NCBI RefSeq assembly: GCF_000194155.1
Contig: NZ_GL877882.1
Span: 10,233 to 74,232 of the forward strand
Length of the DNA: 64,000 nt
Reading direction: 5' to 3'
Origin: Saccharopolyspora spinosa NRRL 18395
GTDB taxonomy: Bacteria; Actinomycetota; Actinomycetes; Mycobacteriales; Pseudonocardiaceae
Shown here: positions 53,768-61,242 of the stretch, piece by piece
Layout of the letters: each line of letters starts with the position of its first letter
Position numbering within the stretch: the stretch's first letter is position 1
Program-made: the position numbers and the translations under genes
The notes under the pieces: model-generated
Seen by the model: the letters and a program-made list of their open reading frames with translations, nothing else
Databases searched by the model: none
Told to the model about the DNA's origin: nothing

Positions 53768-53872
53768 GGCGTTCTCCTGTGCCTCTGATGAGCAGCCGCT
53801 CGGACATGTCGTCGGATCGTAGGATTGTCCGTCAATCTGGTCAATGGTCAACTGGGGCGGTACGCTGCGCGT
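53768..53872. promoter_or_regulatory. Divergent promoter/operator region between BKACE and GntR genes
   Basis: The 105-bp spacer holds GATTG-TCCGT-CAATC (53823-53837), a perfect 5-bp inverted repeat, then TGGTCAA twice with a 9-base period (TGGTCAATGGTCAA, 53838-53851). TGGTCA at 53838-53843 and TACGCT at 53861-53866 are 17 bases apart and could be -35 and -10 elements; the GTG start at 53873 would then be leaderless. Autoregulation by the GntR protein is likely. The sites are inferred by eye. Confidence 0.5.
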
Positions 53873-54592
53873 GTGAAACTGGAGGAAAACCCGAAGATCA
53901 CCGCGAGTGCGGGCCAGGCGTCGGTGCAGCTCGGCCGCATTTCCACGGTCGAGGCCGTCACGATCGAACTGCGCCGCAGGGTGCTCGACGGCAGCGAAGC
54001 TGCTGGCTCGGCGCTTCGCGAGCTCGACCTTGTCTCGCTGTTCGGGGTGAGCCGTCAGTCGGTGCGCGCGGCGATTCAAGTCCTCGTGCACGAGGGACTG
54101 CTGCGCCACGAGCCCAACCGCGGTGTCTTCGTGCCGATGCTCGCAGCCGATGACGTGCGCGATATCTACTCGCTGCGCACCGCGTTGGAGCTCGAGGCGG
54201 TCACCGTTCTCGTCGGGCACCCCGACAGGCTGCGACCTGCCCGCAAGGCGCTGGACGAACTCGCGGCGCTTCCGCCCGACGCGGACTGGGGAGAAGTCCG
54301 CGATGCTGATCTCGGATTCCACGCTGCCCTCGTTGATGCGCTCGGCCGCCCGCGAACCAGCCGGGCGTTTCATTCCGTGCTCGGCGAGTTGCGCCTGGCG
54401 TTCCGGCAGCTCCGCGCGGAACTCGAGGACCATGCCGAAGTGGTGCGTCAGCACCGCGAGATCCTCGAAGCGGCAGAGCGCGGCGACCTCCCGCTCGCCG
54501 CGGAGCTCACCAGAACTCATCTGGACGACGCCGTCGAGGCGATCTGTTCGGGTGTGGCCGCTGGCCACTCGGCTGAGACGGGTACAAGCTGA
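53873..54592 (+). CDS. GntR-family regulator with FCD (FadR-type) ligand domain
   Basis: GTG 53873 is preferred; a GTG at 53825 would extend through the likely operator. The product has 239 residues. The N-terminal winged helix includes TIELRRRVLDG, LRELDLVSLFGVSRQSVRAA and a wing ending RHEPNRGVFVP. The C-terminal all-helical FCD domain has DVRDIYSLRTALELEA, DADLGFHAALVDALGR (metal-type D and H), HAEVVRQHREILEAAERGD and TRTHLDDAVEA, with His residues at the usual metal-binding positions. It is divergent to the BKACE-SDR-hyu operon and probably represses it until a carboxylate inducer binds. Confidence 0.9.
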   Translation: MKLEENPKITASAGQASVQLGRISTVEAVTIELRRRVLDGSEAAGSALRELDLVSLFGVSRQSVRAAIQVLVHEGLLRHEPNRGVFVPMLAADDVRDIYSLRTALELEAVTVLVGHPDRLRPARKALDELAALPPDADWGEVRDADLGFHAALVDALGRPRTSRAFHSVLGELRLAFRQLRAELEDHAEVVRQHREILEAAERGDLPLAAELTRTHLDDAVEAICSGVAAGHSAETGTS

Positions 54593-54681
54593 TCAGCCCG
54601 GCCACGCGCTGATGTTCGTCGAGCGGCGCCAAGCGATTCCATGTGGACGGTCCGGTGCCGTCCCGTGTAATGGTGTTCGGG

Positions 54682-54691
54682 ACGGTACCGT
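54682..54691. promoter_or_regulatory. ACGGTACCGT palindrome, candidate TetR operator
   Basis: A perfect 10-bp palindrome lies just upstream of the decayed SnoaL/NmrA genes. Its core CGGTACCGT recurs in the promoter region of the nearby TetR gene at 55856-55864. Confidence 0.45.
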
Positions 54692-54749
54692 AGCGACCCG
54701 AGGTGGTCAATGACCGATCAACTCGACGACGCTCGCAGGCGGCGAGCCC

Positions 54750-54895
54750 ATCAGATCGTCGAGCCACGAACGACTGCTCGCGTACGACATGGCGGGGTTC
54801 GCAGACCTGTGGGCCCCGACGACATGATGGATTTTCCGTTGCAGAACTTCATAGGAGAGCATCCGCTTGCCGAGGCGATCCGGGACTCTAATTAG
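54750..54895 (+). pseudogene. SnoaL-like (NTF2-fold) gene remnant
   Basis: Two frames give SSHERLLAYDMAGFADLWAP, then MMDFPLQNFIGEHPLAEAIR. This is the start of many actinobacterial SnoaL-like proteins (LLAxDMDGFADLWAxDGxMEFPF...). The frame breaks at the WAP/DD junction and the rest of the domain is missing, so the gene is not functional. It shares the 54682 palindrome upstream. Confidence 0.6.
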
Positions 54896-55131
54896 TGAGT
54901 TCGTTACCGCGTGCGGTGACGGGAGACTCGCCTTCGTCGATGCGAGGTACATCGGTGCCACCGCCGCCGCGTTGTTGGTCGACGACACGGCGCACAACAG
55001 CTCGCTGTTCGTCACCGGCCCGTGAGTTGCTTTCCTACGGGGAAGCGGCTGCGCTGATCTCGGCAGTGGTCAGGCATCCGGTCCGGCACATCGGTCTCAG
55101 CGTGGACGGGCGGGCCAAGCTCGTCCACTGA
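54896..55131 (+). pseudogene. NmrA-like NAD(P)-binding protein C-terminal remnant
   Basis: The translation GDGRLAFVDARYIGATAAAL, then LVDDTAHNSSLFVTGP and, after a frame change at the Pro-stop junction, ELLSYGEAAALISAVVRHPV, matches the C-terminal half of NmrA-like reductases (GDGRVAFVDxRDIAAVAAAxL...YxLTGPExLSYAEAAxxLSExxGRPV). The Rossmann N-terminus is absent. Confidence 0.7.
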
Positions 55132-55206
55132 CCGAATCGCGCGGTCGCCGGAGTCGTGGGCCCACGCCGGCCCCGTTGTCCTGCGGCCTCCGCGGCACCG
55201 CAGCGC

Positions 55207-55827
55207 CTACCCGGCCGAATGGTGCGATGTCGGGTTTTTCATTGCAGTCAGCGCGAAATCGGTCAGGTCGTCCAAGTAGTCGGACGTGACCGGCATCCGC
55301 CGAACGCTCAGCCTCCAGAAGATCTGCGCTCCGAAGAGATCAAGAACCAGTTCGCGGTTGATCGCCGGGGCGAGCTCGCCGCGCTCGATCGCCCTCTCCA
55401 GGATGGCCTCTGCTCGGATCCGCCTCGGAGCGTCGATGTGCGTGCGCAGCGCCTCTGCGAGGGTCTCGTTCCGGTGTGCCTCCGCTACGAGGTCGGGCAG
55501 GATCCGACCGAGCCGGGGGTCGTCGAGCCACTGAATGACCGCTTCGAAGACCGAGCGAACGTCGTCGCGCAGCGATCCTGTGTTCGCGAACTCGGCGAGG
55601 AGCAAGCTCAGGCGGGAGACCACGTCGACGGCCATTTCCTGCTTGGAGGGCCACCGCCGGTACAGCGCACTTTTACTCGCGCCCGAACGTCGTGCGACGG
55701 CGTCCATGGACAGCCGTCCGTAGCCCTTCTCGGCGAGCTCGTCGAGCACTGCCTCCACGATCGCGTCCGTCAGTTCGGGACGGAGTACTGCAGCCCCCGT
55801 CGGGGTCCGGCGTGCTTTGCCCGTCAT
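55207..55827 (-). CDS. TetR-family transcriptional regulator
   Basis: The start is ATG 55827 and the product has 206 residues. The N-terminal HTH is typical: DAIVEAVLDELAEKGYGRLS, MDAVARRSGASKSALYRRWP and SKQEMAVDVV. The helical C-terminal domain matches the common TetR_C subgroup with FEAVIQWLDDPRLGRILPDL and LVLDLFGAQIFWRLSV. It is divergent from the alpha/beta hydrolase gene and convergent with the decayed SnoaL/NmrA pair; these are often its regulated targets. A shared CGGTACCGT site supports that link. Confidence 0.9.
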   Translation of the reverse strand: MTGKARRTPTGAAVLRPELTDAIVEAVLDELAEKGYGRLSMDAVARRSGASKSALYRRWPSKQEMAVDVVSRLSLLLAEFANTGSLRDDVRSVFEAVIQWLDDPRLGRILPDLVAEAHRNETLAEALRTHIDAPRRIRAEAILERAIERGELAPAINRELVLDLFGAQIFWRLSVRRMPVTSDYLDDLTDFALTAMKNPTSHHSAG

Positions 55828-56193
55828 AAGTCCACGGTATCAGGTATGGACGGGTCGGTACCGTTCGGAGTAGCCTTGACGGGACGAGTCCGACTCGACC
55901 GTTCCTCGGGCGGTCGAAATGCTCACGAAGCAACACGTCGGCAACGTTCGGGGCATCTCGAAGTCGATCACGCCCCGGCCAACTCCACGCAACAACGCAG
56001 CGGCGGCCCAATTGTGGTGGGAATTGCCCATCCTGGTGCCTGCAGGCGAATCGCGTTCTCAGTCAGCCCGCTCGCTCGATCGTTCCGCTATCGAACGGAG
56101 CGTGCTCTCGGGGCGAGTAGCAGTACGAGCCCGGCGGCACGCCTTCCCCGGCGTTGAGACCTGATCTGTTACCCAAGTAAACGGAGTGACTAG
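55828..56193. promoter_or_regulatory. Divergent intergenic region between tetR and alpha/beta hydrolase genes
   Basis: No gene is supported in these 366 bases. ACGGTA (55834-55839) and TACCGT (55859-55864) form an inverted repeat, and CGGTACCGT at 55856-55864 matches the palindrome at 54682. GGAGTG at 56180-56186 is the hydrolase ribosome site. Confidence 0.5.
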
Positions 56194-57348
56194 ATGTATC
56201 GCCACTTCCCAGCCAACTACTGGTGGTCCTTGATGTTCATGAACGCCCTTGCAATCGGGGGCGAAATGACCGAGATGGAACCCGCCTGCAGGCCGCTGAA
56301 GGAGATCGCCAAAGCCGAGGTCGATGACGCGGAGAACAAGGAATGGGTTCAGGCCTGGTCTGCACTCGGCAGCCGGGTCGAGGCACTCGGTGATGTGGAC
56401 GCCGCCGGCAATATGTGCGCCGGTGCCACGCGGAAGTACCTGCGGGCCGCTGCCTACTCGTTCGTCGCCGAGGTGATGCGTCCAGCCAGCGACCAGGACC
56501 CGGAGAAGATGGCGGTCTACGACGCCGCGCAGCGGGCGTTCAGGAAGGGCATCGAGTGGTCGGGACTCCCGATCGAGTTCGTGGACGTGCCATTCGAGGG
56601 TGCGACGTTGCCGGCGATCTTCGTTCCAGGGCGGAGCCCGGACGGAAGACCTGCCCCTTGCATGGTCCACTTCGATGGCAAGGACGACGTCAAGGAGGTC
56701 ACCTACCTGCGCCACCGCCAGGGAATGGCCGACCGCGGAATCTCCCTCCTGATCGTCGACCACCCCGGAAGCGGGGCCGCGTTGCGCAAGCAGCAGCTCT
56801 ACGCACGGCCGGACATCGAGGTCGCGGCCACGGCTGCGGTGGATTACCTGGAGACCCGCTCGGATGTCGACATGGGGCGGATCGGGATCATCGCCCAGAG
56901 CATGGGCGGTTACTACGCGCCGCGCTCGGCCGCGTTCGAGAAGCGGTTCAAAGCGTGCGTCGTGTGGGGTGCGGCCTGGGACCTGGACGAGCTGTGCGCC
57001 GCCGACCCGGCCCTGGAACAGCCGAGCTTCTGGAAGCCGCTCGGCCCACTGCCCGACACCGCCGCCGTGAAGCGCCGGTTGGCGGACTTCAAGCTTTCCG
57101 ATCATCTGCACGAGCTCAAGTGCGCTCTGCTGGTCTTCCACGGAGAGCACGACGTGCAGGTACCACTGTGGACAGCGGAACGCACCTATGAACGTGCGAT
57201 CAACGCGTCCAGTCGTGAATTGCGCGTTTTCACCGAGGCAGAAGGAGGCGCGCAGCACTGCCAGGCGGACATGTTCTCGCAGGCCACTGATCTCATCGCC
57301 GACTGGTCGGCACGCTTCTTCGGCACTGACGCCGGCGTCGTGAAGTAA
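56194..57348 (+). CDS. Alpha/beta hydrolase (2,6-dihydroxypseudooxynicotine-hydrolase-like)
   Basis: The product has 384 residues; the start MYRHFPANYWWSLMFMNALA follows GGAGTG. A helical N-terminal cap (residues 1-125) precedes the alpha/beta core. The triad is S236 (AQSMGGYY), D320 (HGEHDVQVP) and H355 (GAQHCQ); the oxyanion region lies at VHFDGKDDVKEVTYL. The cap plus core layout is that of the C-C bond hydrolase of nicotine catabolism and its relatives (FrsA/DUF1100-like), which cleave beta-diketones. With the permease and CoA ligase downstream it may open or cleave an aromatic- or heterocycle-derived diketone. Confidence 0.85.
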   Translation: MYRHFPANYWWSLMFMNALAIGGEMTEMEPACRPLKEIAKAEVDDAENKEWVQAWSALGSRVEALGDVDAAGNMCAGATRKYLRAAAYSFVAEVMRPASDQDPEKMAVYDAAQRAFRKGIEWSGLPIEFVDVPFEGATLPAIFVPGRSPDGRPAPCMVHFDGKDDVKEVTYLRHRQGMADRGISLLIVDHPGSGAALRKQQLYARPDIEVAATAAVDYLETRSDVDMGRIGIIAQSMGGYYAPRSAAFEKRFKACVVWGAAWDLDELCAADPALEQPSFWKPLGPLPDTAAVKRRLADFKLSDHLHELKCALLVFHGEHDVQVPLWTAERTYERAINASSRELRVFTEAEGGAQHCQADMFSQATDLIADWSARFFGTDAGVVK

Positions 57349-57399
57349 CTCGCTTAGCAGGTCCGGTCTTTCGGACCTTCGGTTCCCTCTTTCCAACGA

Positions 57400-58845
57400 A
57401 TGGAGTCAACGGTGACTCAGCGTGGTAACAACGACGGTTCGTCGTCGGGTGCTCAACTCAAAGCGAACAGCGTCGGCATCTTCGGCATGGTGTTCATGGT
57501 CATGGCCGTAACGGCGCCGCTGACGGCGATGGCCTCCAACATCTCTCTCAGCCTGGCCTTCGGGGTCGGTGCCGGCACGGTCGGCGTGATCGTCCTAGTC
57601 ACGCTGATTCTTCTGGTCTTCAGCGCGGGGTATGTCGCCCTCAGTCGCCACGTCGTCGACGCGGGCGCCTACTTCGCCTACATATCCCGGGGTCTCGGTC
57701 CAGCAGCCGGAACAGCATCCGCGATCATCGCGACCATCGCCTACAACGCGGCTGCGGCGGCAATGGCGACTGCGGTCGGCTACTTCGGCAACGTGGCGTT
57801 GTCGACGTACCTCGGCGTCGACCTGCCGTGGTACGCCCTGACCGCTCTCGTTCTCGCCGTGACATGGCTCATCGGCTTCCTCGGGGTGTCGGCCGCCACC
57901 GGTGTCAACGCATGGGTCTCGGTATCCGAGTTCCTCCTCCTGCTGGTACTGGTCGTGGCTGTGCTTGTTCGCCGGCCGGCGGGGTTCTCCCTCGACGTGT
58001 TCGCCCCGCACAGCGTGTCCGGCGGCAACATCGGTCTGGCGATGGTTTTCGTCCTGCTGTGCTTCGGTGGATACGAAGCTGCGGCCATTTACGGCGAGGA
58101 AGCGCGGGCCGCGCGCAAGAACGTCGCTCGGGCGACGTACACAGCCCTGGTGCTGTTGGCGTTTGTCTTCCTCGCCGCCACCTGGGCCGTGGTCGCTGCC
58201 GTGGACGATGTCGTCGGTGCCGCCCGAAAGGACCCTGGCGTGCTCGTCATCGACATCGCCAACACCTACCTCGGAAACTGGGTCGGTCCGGTGCTGACGT
58301 TGATGATTACGTTCAGCTTCTTCGCGGCCGCGATCTCGTTTCACAACATGGCCGCGCGTTACATGTTCTCGCTCGGCCGAGTTGGGCTGCTTCCCGGAGC
58401 GTTGTCACGGGTGCACTCGCGGCGCGGAACGCCGGTGGTCGCCGGCACGACTCAAATGCTGATCTCAGTGGCTGTCGTGGCTCCGTTCGCGATCATCGGC
58501 GCCGACCCACTCGTCAACCTGTTTCCCGCGGTCTCCGGAATCACATCGCTGGCGATGATCTACCTGTTGTCGGCCTGCTGCGCGAGCGTCGTTCGTGCCG
58601 CCAAGCTGGGACGGATTACCGGATCTGCTTGGTCGGTGCTCGTTGCACCCGTCGTCTCCGGTTTAGCACTTGTCGGTTGCGGCGTCCTGATCTTGTGGAA
58701 TTACGGCGAAGTGACCGGGAGCGACTCCGTCGTGATCAACCTGCTGCCCAGCGTCCTCGTCGTAGGCGCGGTTTACGGGGTACTAGCGCACCGTCGCCGC
58801 AGAAGCGCTCTTTCGGAGCTGACAGTCGTGGCCGGGGACGGTTGA
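57400..58845 (+). CDS. APC-family amino acid/amine permease
   Basis: ATG 57400 gives 481 residues; a GTG at 57412 has the better ribosome site (GGAG six bases upstream). It has the twelve-helix pattern of the APC superfamily. The first helix contains FGMVFMVMAVTAPLTAMASN, the usual helix-break glycine motif of substrate binding, and helix 6 has FGGYEAAAIYGEEARAARKN, the conserved F-x-G-x-E-x-A...G-E-E motif. It should import an amino acid, polyamine or similar amine with protons or by exchange. It lies 51 bases after the hydrolase and just before the CoA synthetase. Confidence 0.9.
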   Translation: MESTVTQRGNNDGSSSGAQLKANSVGIFGMVFMVMAVTAPLTAMASNISLSLAFGVGAGTVGVIVLVTLILLVFSAGYVALSRHVVDAGAYFAYISRGLGPAAGTASAIIATIAYNAAAAAMATAVGYFGNVALSTYLGVDLPWYALTALVLAVTWLIGFLGVSAATGVNAWVSVSEFLLLLVLVVAVLVRRPAGFSLDVFAPHSVSGGNIGLAMVFVLLCFGGYEAAAIYGEEARAARKNVARATYTALVLLAFVFLAATWAVVAAVDDVVGAARKDPGVLVIDIANTYLGNWVGPVLTLMITFSFFAAAISFHNMAARYMFSLGRVGLLPGALSRVHSRRGTPVVAGTTQMLISVAVVAPFAIIGADPLVNLFPAVSGITSLAMIYLLSACCASVVRAAKLGRITGSAWSVLVAPVVSGLALVGCGVLILWNYGEVTGSDSVVINLLPSVLVVGAVYGVLAHRRRRSALSELTVVAGDG

Positions 58846-58861
58846 GTCCTAGGAGATCACT

Positions 58862-60485
58862 ATGCGTAGCACGATGCAGGACCGTCCGCTTTCTTTGGCG
58901 ACACTGCTGCAATACGGCACCACGGTCTACGGCAATGGCGAGGTTGTTACCTGGAGGGGCGACAGTGCCCGACGTCGGTCATACGCGGAGCTAGGTGCGC
59001 GCCGCGCAACTCGCCCATGCGTTGGCTGCCCTCGGCGTAGACGATGACCAGCGGGTTGCCACGTTCATGTGGAACAACGCCGAGCACCTCGAGGCTTATC
59101 TGGCCGTGCCTGCTATGGGTGCGGTGTTGCACCCGCTCAACATTCGTCTTTCCCCGGAGCAGATCGCGTATATCGCGAACCACGCCGAAGACAGGGTGTT
59201 GATCGCCGACGGGAAGCTTGTTCCGCTGCTTTCGCAGGTGCTCCCGGAAATGAAGACGGTGGAGCACCTGCTCGTGACATCGCCGGGGGACCTCTCGGCG
59301 CTCTCGGACACGAGTGCACAGGTGCATTCCTACGAAGAGGTTCTCGCGCGGCAACCGGTTGAGTATTGTTGGATCGCCGGTAACGAGCGTGCCGCCGCCG
59401 CGATGTGCTACACGAGCGGGACGACCGGAAATCCGAAGGCCGTGGTTTACTCGCACCGTTCGATCTGGCTGCACTCCATGCAGGCGTGCATGGGGCAGGG
59501 GTTCGGGGTCGCGGAACGGGACCGGGTCTTGGCAGTCGTCCCCATGTTCCACGCCCTGGCATGGGGGCTGCCGTACGCCTCGCTGATGACCGGGGCAGAC
59601 TTGCTGATGCCGGATGAGTTCCTGCACGCCAACCGATTGGCCGCCTTCATCGCCGCTGAACGGCCCTCGATCGCGGGAGGTGTGCCCGCGGTCTGGACGA
59701 CGTTGCTCGACGAGCTGGAGGCGAACCCGGCCGATGTTTCGTCATTGCGTGAGGTGTTCATCGGCGGATCCGCTTGCCCTCCGAACTTGATCCGGTCGTA
59801 CCAGGAAAGGCACGGAATCACCGCGATCCAGTCTTGGGGCATGACGGAAACGTCGCCGATCGGTTCGGTAGCCCGAGAACCTCACGAAGCGGGCGAGGCG
59901 ACGGCGTGGGCGCGGCGCCTTTCCCAAGGCCGGTTTCCGTCTGCGGTCGAGGCACGACTGGTCGGGATTGACGGTCGACCGCTTCCGCACGATGGCGAGA
60001 GTATCGGCGAGCTGCAGGTGCGTGGGCCTTGGGTCACGGGAACCTATTACGGGGCCGGGGACACCGAGCAGTTTCAGGACGGCTGGCTGCGCACCGGCGA
60101 TGTCGGCGCGATCAGCTCTGACGGCTTCCTGACGCTGACGGACCGCACCAAGGACGTCATCAAGTCCGGAGGTGAGTGGATCTCCTCGGTCGAGTTGGAG
60201 AACGCGCTCATGGAACATCCCGCGGTGGCCGAAGCTGTCGTGGTAGGTGTTCCGGACAGGCGGTGGGGAGAGCGGCCGCTCGCGGTGGTGGTGCTGAGGG
60301 CCGGCACGTCGGCCGATTTCGCAGAGCTCCGCTCGTTCCTCGCGACCAGGTTCGCCAAGTGGCAACTTCCGGAGTGGTGGACGTACCTTCAACAGATCCC
60401 CAAGACGTCCGTGGGCAAGTTCGACAAGAAGACCCTGCGCCGGCTGCACGCCGATGGAAGTATCACGGCCAGCATGGCAACGTGA
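58862..60485 (+). CDS. Acyl-CoA synthetase (AMP-binding, AlkK/FadD-like), frameshifted near the 5' end
   Basis: ATG 58862 has AGGAG seven bases upstream. The first ~45 codons (SLATLLQYGTTVYGNGEVVT, RRRSYAELGA) are in one frame; the rest (RAAQLAHALAALGVDDDQRV...) is in another from about 58999. Adding GC to the GCGCGC run would restore LGARAAQLAHAL. The remaining ~490 residues are complete: AMP motif YTSGTTGNPKAVVYSHR, PMFHALAWGLPY, GMTETSPIG, GWLRTGDVG, DRTKDVIKSGGEWISSVELE and the catalytic Lys in KTSVGKFDKK. As written, translation could restart at GTG 58995. Likely activates a carboxylate released by the pathway. Confidence 0.85.
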
Positions 60486-61242
60486 TCAACTGGAGCAGCA
60501 CTGCGCTCGATATGAAATGGCACCATCGTGGCCAAAGCTCCGTACCAGTTGAGCAATGCGGGAACGCTGCCATTGGTTCCGTATCTGCCGTCTGCCGCCG
60601 ATGGTCCGTGACGAGTCCGCATCCTGTGTGTGCGGGCGAATCAGGCCCAGAGCACAGGAAACGCTCTGCCCATCGTGCCGTCGTCGAGCCGTCGACCAGC
60701 ACGGCGAGCGACTTGCCGAGCCGCTGGAGGAGGTCACCTACGACCACCGCGGCGTCCGTTTGAGCGGGAGTGCCGCCTGCAGCAAGCCGATGCACAAGAA
60801 CATCCCCGGAGAAGCGCGACGACTCCACCAAGGAGCTATTCCTGAACTTAAGTTGCAGTCTTAGGCAAACTGACATCCGGCACGACAGGGCTGGGCCATT
60901 CGTGCGAATCTTCGTCGTCGTCCGCATAGGCGGCGGTGTGGTTGCAGATAATCGGCTGCGGCTCCGGAACAGGTCGCTGGGGAACGGGAGGAACTTCCGC
61001 TGGGACAGCCGAGGAACGGGCAAGACCCCCTTTCGGGGTTTCACCCGTCGCACTGCCGACTTTGCCAGGATTGGATTTCCCGATCCGGCGCCGCTCGGGG
61101 GCACGCGTCGAACCTGCATCGCCAGCCGTATCCGCCGGCGCACTACCCGGCGCTCCCGCCGCACTATCCGGTTCCGCCGCCGCAGCCGTACTTCTTCCAG
61201 CGGAAGCGTTGGCAGGAGCAGGCCAAGCGGGTTGTCCTGACC
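60486..61242. other. 757-bp stretch without a recognisable intact gene
   Basis: The frame of the following membrane protein stays open from 60952 to 61242 without ATG, GTG or TTG. It encodes a Pro/Tyr-rich text (HRQPYPPAHYPALPPHYPV, PPPQPYFF) typical of disordered N-termini of actinobacterial membrane proteins, which suggests the gene has lost its true start. For 60486-60950 I recognise nothing. Confidence 0.5.

Noticed and set aside
60848-61240. Reverse-strand open frame with a natural-looking tail (VPAEVPPVPQRPVPEPQP, DDDEDSHEW) ending in TAA at 60848
   Set aside because: It has no start codon in the reachable frame and continues as antisense of the membrane protein; kept only as a possible relic.
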